Assembly: GCA_014799765.1 (NCBI GenBank)
Contig: JAAVHK010000059.1
Span: forward strand, 1 to 5,173
Length of the DNA: 5,173 nt
From: Ruminococcus sp.
GTDB lineage: Bacteria; Bacillota; Clostridia; Oscillospirales; Ruminococcaceae
Direction of reading: 5' to 3'
Position numbers and translations under genes: made by a program. Below the pieces are notes generated by a model, which did not search any database, was not told the origin of the DNA, and saw nothing but the letters and a program-made list of their open reading frames with translations. Positions within the stretch are counted from its first letter, which is position 1. The number at the start of each line of letters is the position of its first letter. Shown here piece by piece: positions 1 to 5,173 of this stretch.

Positions 1-77
1 TACAGGTTATCGGGTCAAAGTTCGTGCTTTTCAGACGTAATCCGAAAGACCCTGTTATTGAAAATATCCCGAAATGA
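1..77 (+). CDS. yhbY: YhbY-type CRM-domain RNA-binding protein, C-terminal end (partial)
   Basis: Only the last 24 codons are present, read in the frame that starts at base 3 and ends at TGA 75-77; the 5' part lies outside the window. The tail reads QVIGSKFVLFRRNP and ends NIPK, matching the last strand of the CRM fold in YhbY/YqeI proteins (family pattern Q-x-I-G-x-x-x-V-L-[YF]-[RK], then a short tail with I-x-[LI]-P). YhbY associates with pre-50S ribosomal particles and is thought to help large-subunit assembly. Position supports the call: in Firmicutes yhbY sits directly before nadD, usually after obg. The stop overlaps the nadD start as ATGA, which implies translational coupling. Identity is inferred from a short fragment plus gene order, so it is less certain than the complete genes. 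Confidence 0.82.
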   Translation, partial: QVIGSKFVLFRRNPKDPVIENIPK

Positions 78-676
78 GAACCGGTATATATGGCGGAAGT
101 TTCAATCCGGTGCATAACGGTCATGTACATCTTGCGGAAACCGTGATGAAAGACTGCCGACTTGACAGAATATTTTTTGTACCGTCAAAAATATCGCCAC
201 ACCGGTCAAGTGCTGAATATATTTCCGAAGAGGACAGGCTTGAGATGTTAAAACTTGCCTGCTCCGGAAATGAAAGATTCCACGTCAGCGACTATGAATT
301 AAAACAGAACCGTGTAAGCTATTCGATATATACAGTGGAATACTTCCGCCGGAAGTTTCCGGAAGATGATTTGTTTCTGCTTATCGGTAGCGATATGCTA
401 TTGACTTTCGACAAATGGTACTGTTCTGACAAAATTCTTTCATACGTAAATTTATGTGTAGTTTCACGTAATGTCGGTGACCTTGACGCACTCCGGAAAA
501 AATCCCGTGAACTCTCACCCGACGGCAGAATTTTTATCAGTACTGCACCGCCGGAAGTAGTATCTTCCACGGAAATAAGGAAAAAAATATTAAAAAATTC
601 TGATTTCTCTTGCTATCTTGACGAAAAAGTAGTACAATATATAAGATTAAAGAAATTGTACACAGCCGATATTTAA
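74..676 (+). CDS. nadD: Nicotinate-nucleotide adenylyltransferase NadD
   Basis: NadD transfers AMP from ATP to nicotinate mononucleotide, giving nicotinate adenine dinucleotide and pyrophosphate, an essential cytoplasmic step of NAD synthesis. The 200-residue protein has the usual family length and is one nucleotidyltransferase Rossmann domain. Visible motifs are GGSFNPVHNGH at residues 7-17 with the H14-x-G-H17 ATP-binding signature, VPSKISPHR at 36-44 in the nicotinate-site loop, GSDML at 105-109 followed by W115, and SSTEIR at 164-169, which is the C-terminal S-x-T-x-x-R phosphate-binding motif. All key residues are intact. The ATG at 74 is chosen because the motif begins seven residues later; it overlaps the yhbY stop by four bases. 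No good ribosome binding site precedes it, so reinitiation after yhbY is likely. yqeK follows after 18 bases. Confidence 0.97.
   Translation: MRTGIYGGSFNPVHNGHVHLAETVMKDCRLDRIFFVPSKISPHRSSAEYISEEDRLEMLKLACSGNERFHVSDYELKQNRVSYSIYTVEYFRRKFPEDDLFLLIGSDMLLTFDKWYCSDKILSYVNLCVVSRNVGDLDALRKKSRELSPDGRIFISTAPPEVVSSTEIRKKILKNSDFSCYLDEKVVQYIRLKKLYTADI
618..645 (+). promoter_or_regulatory. Candidate internal sigma-A promoter inside the 3' end of nadD
   Basis: TTGACG at 618-623 (five of six matches to the -35 consensus) is followed after 16 bases by TATAAG at 640-645 (five of six matches to the -10 consensus). Transcription would begin near 651-653, about 43 bases before the yqeK start, giving a short leader for yqeK and the genes after it. 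The site lies inside coding sequence that is AT-rich, where such matches arise by chance, and the spacer is one base short of ideal. It is a candidate only. Confidence 0.3.
632..661. repeat. Inverted repeat over the candidate -10 box
   Basis: GTACAAT at 632-638 and ATTGTAC at 655-661 are perfect 7-base inverted arms separated by 16 bases. The intervening bases hold the candidate -10 element (640-645) and the predicted start of transcription. This geometry would suit a dimeric repressor operator, but seven-base AT-rich arms are common by chance and the bases are also nadD codons. No U-run follows, so it is not a terminator. Confidence 0.25.
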
Positions 677-680
677 TTGT

Positions 681-697
681 GAGGTGAAAAAATTTTG
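681..697 (+). promoter_or_regulatory. Ribosome binding site that sets the yqeK TTG start
   Basis: GAGGTG at 681-686 lies 8 bases before the TTG at 695-697, an ideal spacing. The next in-frame ATG (codon 8, at 716) has no comparable site at a usable distance, so the TTG start is preferred. A TTG start usually lowers translation relative to ATG. Confidence 0.8.
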
Positions 698-1285
698 TTA
701 TATGATACTTCAGAGATGAAAAAATATCTTAAAGCAAATCTTTCCCAGAAACGTTATACACATTCGCTTAACGTTGCCGAAGAGTGCCGGAAACTTGCCC
801 TGAAATACGGTGAAGACCCTGACAAAGCATATTTTGCCGGACTTCTTCACGATATATGCAAGGAAATATCCGACGAACATCAGAAAAAACTTGTCATTGA
901 AAGTAATTTTTCTGTAAGCCGTGAAGAACTCGATACAAAGTCATTATGGCACGCTATAGCCGGTGCGTATTTTATAAAGACACATTTCGGTATCGAAGAT
1001 ATTGATATACTTAATTCGATACGCTTTCATACAGTAGGACGTGCCGGTATGACACGACTTGAAGAAATAGTCTATCTTGGTGACCTCATTTCAGCAGACA
1101 GAGATTACAAGGTCGTTGATAAAATGCGGAAAATATCCTATACAAATCTCAACGGTGCTATGCTGGAGGCGTTTGAATTTTCTGTAAAATCCGTCGTTAA
1201 AAAAGGTGGTTTTCTTCCGATATGCACGGTGGAAGGATATAATTTCTATAAGAGATTACAGCATAAGGAAAAAAATAAAAAATAA
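695..1285 (+). CDS. yqeK: YqeK-family HD-domain hydrolase, symmetrical Ap4A hydrolase
   Basis: YqeK proteins are metal-dependent HD-domain enzymes of the Firmicutes reported to split diadenosine tetraphosphate symmetrically into two ADP, keeping this stress-linked dinucleotide low. The 196-residue length is typical. The HD ligand set is visible: H23 in RYTHSLNVA, H52-D53 in AGLLHDICKE, H86 in LWHAIAGAYF, H112 in IRFHTVGRAGM and D130 in YLGDLISADR. The last motif differs a little from the more usual A-D-x-I-x-P-x-R (G129 for Ala and A134 for Pro), while R136 is kept. The final 11 residues are lysine-rich. Translation starts at TTG 695 behind a strong ribosome binding site. The gene follows nadD by 18 bases, the usual order in this group, and the LCP gene starts 23 bases after it. 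Family assignment is firm; the Ap4A activity rests on family knowledge. Confidence 0.95.
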   Translation: MLYDTSEMKKYLKANLSQKRYTHSLNVAEECRKLALKYGEDPDKAYFAGLLHDICKEISDEHQKKLVIESNFSVSREELDTKSLWHAIAGAYFIKTHFGIEDIDILNSIRFHTVGRAGMTRLEEIVYLGDLISADRDYKVVDKMRKISYTNLNGAMLEAFEFSVKSVVKKGGFLPICTVEGYNFYKRLQHKEKNKK

Positions 1286-1308
1286 TCTTAAAGAGAGGTT
1301 TCGGCAAG

Positions 1309-3060
1309 ATGGACGAGGATTTAATTAAAAATGAACCTATAAGAAAAATTTCACAGATTGATGACAATAAAAACCGTAAAAACAAAAAAAATCAGAAAAA
1401 AACAAATTCCACCGGCGGTAAATACGAAGTCAGACCCCTTGAAAGTCAGGAAAGGGAAAAATTTGAACCCGAACTTACCAAGGAACATTATAAAAGCAGG
1501 TACAATGAAAAAGAACTTAGTGAAATAAATAAGATACAGTTTGATGCAAACCCGCCTAAATCGTATAAGGGAAAATATGAAAAAGGTGTCGTTACCAAAG
1601 ATGTATATAACGGCAGATACTCTTCAGACGGCAGAAAACCTGAAAGTCACGCTATAGGGGGAAGTTCCTTTGAAACCTATAACGGCAGATATTCCGCTGA
1701 CAGTCCTGAAAATGAATCTGATACCGGTAAACGCATAAGAGGTATTAAAAAACTTCCGGAAACCAAACCCGATAAGAAGAAAAAGAAAAAACCAAAGGAA
1801 AAACCGAAGAAAAATAAAGTACAGAAAACCAAAGAATCCGATAATACGGAGCAGGTACAGAAAAAACGGAAAAAAAAGAAAAACAAAAAGAAAAACAGAA
1901 TTTCTGTCCGAGATTTTGCCGTGAATGTTATTTCAATATCGTCGAGTATAGTTCTCATAGGTTTTATGGTTCTTAATATGCCTATACTGAAAAGCGATAA
2001 CGGAAACACTTCAATAATAAATTTTGTGAAGAATTTCCAGCCACTCGTACAGGTTGAGGGCGAATTACGTCATAACACTATGGATTTGCAGATAAATAAT
2101 GAAATAGTTGACGTTGATTTTTCGGACGGTCTCGACTTACCGCAACTTGTTGAGGGTCAGTACAGTGTGCTTTTCCTCGGATTCGATGAGGAAGAATTTA
2201 ATACTGATGTCATATGGGTCTGTCAGTTCGATATAGGTCATAATGCACTTAATATACTACAGATTCCCCGTGATACCTGTCTGCCGGATTATACAAGCAG
2301 TCCTACAGGGAAATTCAACAGTATATACGCTATGGGTGAAAGATACGTCACACCGCCTATACAGCGTGTAGTCAATGCGGTTCAGGAAAATTTCGGAATC
2401 CCGATAGACGCATATATAACTACAGGTTGTCACGATATTGTAGACATGGTGAATCTTGTCGGCGGTATACCGATTTCACTTGACGAGGAAATTATGTACG
2501 AAGCCGACAAACGTATACCGGCAGGCGATACAATTCTGAGTGGTGAACAGGCGGAATGGTTTGTGCGTTTCCGGTGGGCATTGGCAGAGGGCGATATAGG
2601 ACGCATGAAAAATCAGCGACGTTTTATGGCTGCCGCTATGGAAAAACTTTTCAGCATAGTCAACGACGAGGGCAGACTACAGTTATATAGCTATCTCAAG
2701 GAAATATATGATAATGAATATATCTATACTAATATGAGTTTAGGCGATATAGGTATGCTTGCCGATTTTGCTTCCACGCTGTCAATGGAAAAAGTACAGG
2801 TAAATATGGTACCTGGTGAGGGTGCAAAATATTACGCTCCGGACGGTCAGATTTATGACATTTATTCCGTGCATAAGCTGGCAACACTCAATATGCTTAA
2901 CAACTATTTCAGACCATATCAGAAAATTATGACAAGTTCCGATTCGTCGATAGTCGAGTATATCACGGATTATCAGAACCCTATGTATGATGATACTTCC
3001 GACAATCTACAGGATATAAGCGACGGTGACGCAGATAACAGTAATTTTCTTTTAAAGTAA
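1309..3060 (+). CDS. LytR-CpsA-Psr (LCP) family membrane protein with long lysine-rich cytoplasmic arm
   Basis: LCP proteins are membrane-anchored phosphotransferases that move anionic polymers (teichoic acid, capsule or related glycans) from undecaprenyl-phosphate carriers to peptidoglycan. This 583-residue protein has three parts. Residues 1-202 form a hydrophilic, probably disordered cytoplasmic arm with a repeated Y-x-[GS]-[KR]-Y motif and two lysine blocks (156-161 and 185-195). Residues about 203-226 form one membrane helix, with the basic side inside. Residues about 284-450 form the outside LCP domain: LFLGFD at 288-293, D300, IPRDT at 319-323, VGGIPIS at 384-390, then LSGEQAEWFVRFR at 410-422, D429, R432 and Q436. 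R321, D322, R420, R422 and Q436 match the pyrophosphate- and metal-binding residues known in Cps2A and TagT. The arginine that usually stands two residues before D300 is asparagine (N298). The end (about 552-583) is acidic. AGAGG at 1294-1298 lies 10 bases before the ATG. The exact polymer is unknown, so no gene symbol is given. Confidence 0.94.
   Translation: MDEDLIKNEPIRKISQIDDNKNRKNKKNQKKTNSTGGKYEVRPLESQEREKFEPELTKEHYKSRYNEKELSEINKIQFDANPPKSYKGKYEKGVVTKDVYNGRYSSDGRKPESHAIGGSSFETYNGRYSADSPENESDTGKRIRGIKKLPETKPDKKKKKKPKEKPKKNKVQKTKESDNTEQVQKKRKKKKNKKKNRISVRDFAVNVISISSSIVLIGFMVLNMPILKSDNGNTSIINFVKNFQPLVQVEGELRHNTMDLQINNEIVDVDFSDGLDLPQLVEGQYSVLFLGFDEEEFNTDVIWVCQFDIGHNALNILQIPRDTCLPDYTSSPTGKFNSIYAMGERYVTPPIQRVVNAVQENFGIPIDAYITTGCHDIVDMVNLVGGIPISLDEEIMYEADKRIPAGDTILSGEQAEWFVRFRWALAEGDIGRMKNQRRFMAAAMEKLFSIVNDEGRLQLYSYLKEIYDNEYIYTNMSLGDIGMLADFASTLSMEKVQVNMVPGEGAKYYAPDGQIYDIYSVHKLATLNMLNNYFRPYQKIMTSSDSSIVEYITDYQNPMYDDTSDNLQDISDGDADNSNFLLK
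1411..1692 (+). repeat. Tyr-x-Gly-Arg-Tyr repeats in the LCP cytoplasmic arm
   Basis: A five-residue motif recurs: YKSRY (residues 61-65), YKGKY (86-90), YNGRY (100-104) and YNGRY (124-128), with a degenerate TGGKY at 35-39. The last two copies share 14 identical bases, TATAACGGCAGATA, at 1606-1619 and 1678-1691, and each is followed by serine and then aspartate one residue later. Spacing is uneven (14 to 26 residues), which suggests separate short binding motifs on a flexible chain more than a folded repeat domain. Function is not known. Confidence 0.6.
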
Positions 3061-3086
3061 ATCAAAGAAAGAAGGTATAAATTTTT

Positions 3087-3446
3087 ATGACTCAACAGGA
3101 AAAATTAGAAACAATAATCAAAGCCCTTGACACAAAAAAGGGTGAGGATATTCAGGCACTTAAAGTAACTGACCTTACTATACTTGCCGACTATTTTATA
3201 ATAGTCAACGGCACAAGCAATACACACGCACGGACACTCGCTGATGAAGTAGAATTTCAGTTATCACAGAAAGGTATTGAACCACAACGCCGTGAATCAG
3301 ATACCGGCAATACATGGATTATCCTTGATTACGCCGATATTATAATACACGTCTTCGACAGAACTCAGAGACAGTTTTATAACCTTGAAGGTCTGTGGGC
3401 AGATGCTACCCCTGTAGATATAGGCGATTTGCTTATAAAGGAGTGA
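3087..3446 (+). CDS. rsfS: Ribosomal silencing factor RsfS
   Basis: RsfS (Iojap/YbeB/YqeL family) binds ribosomal protein uL14 on the 50S subunit and blocks joining with 30S, shutting down translation when nutrients fall. The 119-residue protein is full length. Family signatures are visible: a short N-terminal helix, then DIQALKVTDLTILADYFIIV (21-40), NGTSNTHARTLADEV (41-55), and a C-terminal half with WIILDYADIIIHVF at 77-90, R95, FYNLEGLW at 97-104 and A105-D106. It acts in the cytoplasm. A moderate ribosome binding site (AGAAGG, 3070-3075) lies 11 bases before the ATG. The gene lies 26 bases after the LCP gene and 7 bases before the next gene; its last two sense codons (AAG GAG) form the ribosome binding site of that next gene. 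Its place near yqeK and nadD is the usual Firmicutes arrangement. Confidence 0.97.
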   Translation: MTQQEKLETIIKALDTKKGEDIQALKVTDLTILADYFIIVNGTSNTHARTLADEVEFQLSQKGIEPQRRESDTGNTWIILDYADIIIHVFDRTQRQFYNLEGLWADATPVDIGDLLIKE

Positions 3447-3458
3447 TTCTTTCATGAA
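3435..3458 (+). promoter_or_regulatory. Strong ribosome binding site for the small membrane gene, embedded in the rsfS end
   Basis: AAGGAG at 3438-3443 is formed by the last two sense codons of rsfS and lies 10 bases before the ATG at 3454. It fixes the start of the membrane protein and couples its translation to rsfS. The blocks ATAAAGGAG (3435-3443) and TTTCATGAA (3450-3458) recur near the 3' end of the same gene, at 3763-3771 and 3774-3782. Confidence 0.75.
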
Positions 3459-3822
3459 CACCAACAATATACAAGGCAGAAATATGGTCACGGCAATGGG
3501 CGTATATATTATAGTGAAATCTGTTCTTAATATGGTCATAGCTGGTGGAGTGAGTGTATTCGGACTGCTGTGGGCTGTACTGCTTGCGGTATTGCTTTTC
3601 ATGGGATTTCAGTATACTAATACAGGCGTAGGAGCTGTACTGTTTCTTGTAGCGGTGATACACCTGCCGACTAATATTTCAAACTTCGGTAGTAACTGGT
3701 TATACTTCATTGAGGGTGTAATAGATATTGTATGTGCTGTGCTTCTTGTCACCAACAAAGACATAAAGGAGCATTTCATGAATAAATGGTCAGAATTTGG
3801 AAATTATTTTAAATTTAAGTAA
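3454..3822 (+). CDS. Small four-helix membrane protein of unknown function
   Basis: I do not recognise this 122-residue protein. It is strongly hydrophobic, with four likely membrane helices at about residues 12-30, 34-51, 57-71 and 81-99, a short polar N-terminus containing QGRN (7-10), and a charged, aromatic C-terminal tail (101-122) that is probably cytoplasmic. Conserved-looking features are QYTNTG at 53-58, HLPTNI at 70-75 between helices 3 and 4, and the E87-D91 acidic pair within helix 4. There is no signal peptide and no catalytic motif that I can name. It has a strong ribosome binding site and sits 7 bases after rsfS and 14 bases before leuS, so it is very probably translated from the same transcript. 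Compact placement and codon use like its neighbours argue that it is a real gene. No function should be assigned from position alone. Confidence 0.78.
   Translation: MNTNNIQGRNMVTAMGVYIIVKSVLNMVIAGGVSVFGLLWAVLLAVLLFMGFQYTNTGVGAVLFLVAVIHLPTNISNFGSNWLYFIEGVIDIVCAVLLVTNKDIKEHFMNKWSEFGNYFKFK
3763..3822 (+). other. Internal ribosome binding site and in-frame ATG, possible 14-residue peptide
   Basis: AAAGGAG at 3765-3771 lies 6 bases before an in-frame ATG at 3778, which is codon 109 of the membrane protein. Initiation here would give a 14-residue peptide, MNKWSEFGNYFKFK, with five aromatic residues and a net positive charge. The site may instead keep ribosomes loaded just before leuS, or may be accidental, since AAG GAG here simply encodes Lys-Glu. 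Initiation has not been shown. Confidence 0.3.
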
Positions 3823-3836
3823 AGGAATGATTTTAA

Positions 3837-5173
3837 ATGGACAGATATAATTATAAGGCTGTCGAGGAAAAATGGCAGAAATACTGGGACGAAAACAACA
3901 TATTCAAGGCAACGGACGATTTCAATAAAAAGAAATTCTATGCACTGGTTGAATTTCCTTATCCGTCCGGACACGGTATGCACGTAGGACATATCAAGGC
4001 TTATTCAGGTCTCGAAGTGGTAGCACGTAAAAGGCGTATGCAGGGATATAACGTACTCTTCCCGATAGGTTTCGACGCTTACGGACTTCCGACGGAAAAC
4101 ACCGCTATAAAGGAAAAAATTCACCCTCGTATAGTTACAGACCGTAACATTGAAAAATTCACCGGACAGCTTAAAAAAGTAGGTTTTTCTTTCGACTGGT
4201 CACGTGTTATTGATACCACAGAAGAAAAATATTACAAATGGACACAGTGGATTTTCCTGAAAATGTTTGAAAAAGGTCTTGTTTTCCGTGACAAGACATC
4301 TGTAAATTACTGTCCGAGTTGTAAAGTAGTACTTTCAAATGAGGATTCACAGGGCGGTAAATGCGATGTATGTCACAGCGATATTATTCAGAAAACTAAA
4401 GAAGTATGGTATCTCCGTATAACAGAATACGCCGATAAACTCTTACAGGGTCTGGAGCAGGTAGACTATCTCCCTAATGTCAAACTCCAGCAACAAAACT
4501 GGATAGGCAAATCAACAGGTGCATTTGTAGATTTCAGTATCAGGGAAAATGAAGAAAAACTCCGTATATACACAACACGTCCGGATACTCTTTACGGCGT
4601 GACGTTCATGGTTATCGCTCCGGAACACCCGATTATTCAGAAATACAGGGATTCCATTGCAAATATAGACGCTCTCGACGACTACAGAAACGAATGTGCA
4701 AAAAAGAGCGAATTTGAAAGAACACAGCTTGTAAAAGACAAGACCGGTGTAAAAATAGAGGGTCTCACGGCGATAAATCCGGTAACGAAAAAAGAAATTC
4801 CGATATATATTTCAGATTACGTAATGATGGGCTATGGTACAGGGGCTATCATGGCAGTACCGGCACATGATACGAGAGATTACGATTTTGCGAAAAAATT
4901 CGGCATTGACATTATCGAGGTAATAAAGGGTGGGGACATCTCCAAAGAAGCCTATACCGGTAACGGTGAAATGATTAATTCCGATATACTGAACGGCATT
5001 GACAACAAAAAAGATGCTATTGAAAAAATGCTTTCCGTACTGGAAAATCTCGGTTGCGGTGAGCATGGTGTACAGTACAAAATGAAAGACTGGGCATTTA
5101 ACCGTCAACGCTACTGGGGTGAACCTATTCCGATTGTACATTGTAAAAATTGCGGTATGGTTGCAGTACCGTA
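3837..5173 (+). CDS. leuS: Leucyl-tRNA synthetase, N-terminal 445 residues (partial)
   Basis: LeuRS charges tRNA-Leu with leucine in the cytoplasm and edits mischarged amino acids. The reading frame is open to the window end; the remaining part, including KMSKS and the anticodon-binding domain, lies outside. Visible class I features are PYPSGHGMHVGH at residues 41-52 with HVGH at 49-52, GFDAYGLPTEN at 78-88, a four-cysteine zinc finger (C159-P-S-C162 and C176-D-V-C179), NWIGKSTGA near 222-230, and the CP1 editing domain with TTRPDT at 246-251 and AVPAHDTRD at 340-348. D345 is the conserved editing aspartate, so proofreading looks intact. RQRYWGEPIP at 423-432 marks the return to the catalytic domain. 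The start is supported by AAAGGA at 3821-3826, 10 bases before the ATG. Only 14 bases separate it from the previous gene, so no T-box leader fits here. Some signature residues differ from the E. coli and Bacillus forms (F79 for Trp, Y158 for Trp). Confidence 0.97.
   Translation, partial: MDRYNYKAVEEKWQKYWDENNIFKATDDFNKKKFYALVEFPYPSGHGMHVGHIKAYSGLEVVARKRRMQGYNVLFPIGFDAYGLPTENTAIKEKIHPRIVTDRNIEKFTGQLKKVGFSFDWSRVIDTTEEKYYKWTQWIFLKMFEKGLVFRDKTSVNYCPSCKVVLSNEDSQGGKCDVCHSDIIQKTKEVWYLRITEYADKLLQGLEQVDYLPNVKLQQQNWIGKSTGAFVDFSIRENEEKLRIYTTRPDTLYGVTFMVIAPEHPIIQKYRDSIANIDALDDYRNECAKKSEFERTQLVKDKTGVKIEGLTAINPVTKKEIPIYISDYVMMGYGTGAIMAVPAHDTRDYDFAKKFGIDIIEVIKGGDISKEAYTGNGEMINSDILNGIDNKKDAIEKMLSVLENLGCGEHGVQYKMKDWAFNRQRYWGEPIPIVHCKNCGMVAVP

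Noticed and set aside
343..365. Palindromes CTTCCGCCGGAAG and TTCCGGAA side by side in nadD
   Set aside because: CCGGAA recurs often in this gene through common codon pairs; the stem has a one-base centre, so it is unlikely as a hairpin, and there is no T-run.
319..570. Open frame of 83 codons on the minus strand within nadD
   Set aside because: It lies wholly opposite a gene with full family motifs and shows no recognisable protein features or binding site.
1677..2009. Minus-strand open frame rich in phenylalanine
   Set aside because: The phenylalanine runs are the complement of the lysine-coding A-runs of the LCP arm, so it is a shadow of that gene.
3057..3090. T-rich stretch between the LCP gene and rsfS as a possible terminator
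   Set aside because: There is no GC-rich stem before the five T at 3082-3086, and a ribosome binding site occupies the gap.
3341..3346. Perfect TATAAT inside rsfS
   Set aside because: The bases at -35 distance (3318-3323, ATTATC) are a poor match, TTGATT at 3325-3330 is too close, and the bases are needed to code the conserved strand of RsfS.
3297..3663. Two overlapping minus-strand open frames across rsfS and the membrane gene
   Set aside because: Both lie opposite well-supported genes, lack family features, and run against the operon direction.
4812..5141. Minus-strand open frame of 109 codons inside leuS
   Set aside because: It lies opposite the LeuRS editing domain, whose motifs are clearly coded on the + strand.

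Overview
The window is a tightly packed run of seven genes, all on the + strand, with gaps of 26 bases or less and no gene-free stretch. The organism is most likely a low-GC Gram-positive bacterium of the Clostridia, probably Ruminococcus or a close relative in the Oscillospiraceae. This rests on the gene order, the AT-rich codon use, the GGAG-type ribosome binding sites and the form of the leucyl-tRNA synthetase. Genus-level placement is inference.

Layout: 1-77 is the 3' end of a yhbY-type gene for a ribosome-associated RNA-binding protein. It overlaps by four bases (ATGA) with nadD (74-676, nicotinate-nucleotide adenylyltransferase). Next come yqeK (695-1285, HD-domain Ap4A hydrolase, TTG start), a LytR-CpsA-Psr (LCP) membrane protein with a very long lysine-rich cytoplasmic arm (1309-3060), rsfS (3087-3446, ribosomal silencing factor), an unidentified four-helix small membrane protein (3454-3822), and leuS (3837 to the window end, leucyl-tRNA synthetase, 445 of roughly 800 residues present).

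This is the conserved yhbY-nadD-yqeK-rsfS neighbourhood of Firmicutes, usually found downstream of obg, with an LCP gene between yqeK and rsfS and with leuS appended. The genes join ribosome assembly and silencing (YhbY, RsfS), NAD synthesis (NadD), dinucleotide alarmone removal (YqeK), cell-wall polymer attachment (LCP) and translation (LeuRS). No terminator is visible between any two genes, so one transcript is likely, perhaps with an extra internal promoter at the end of nadD.

I see no mobile element, CRISPR array, RNA gene or clear novel multi-gene system. The points most worth a second look are small: the repeat-bearing, lysine-rich arm of the LCP protein, a dnaX-type slippery heptamer just before its membrane segment, a duplicated ribosome-binding-site/start block flanking the small membrane gene, and the unidentified membrane protein itself.
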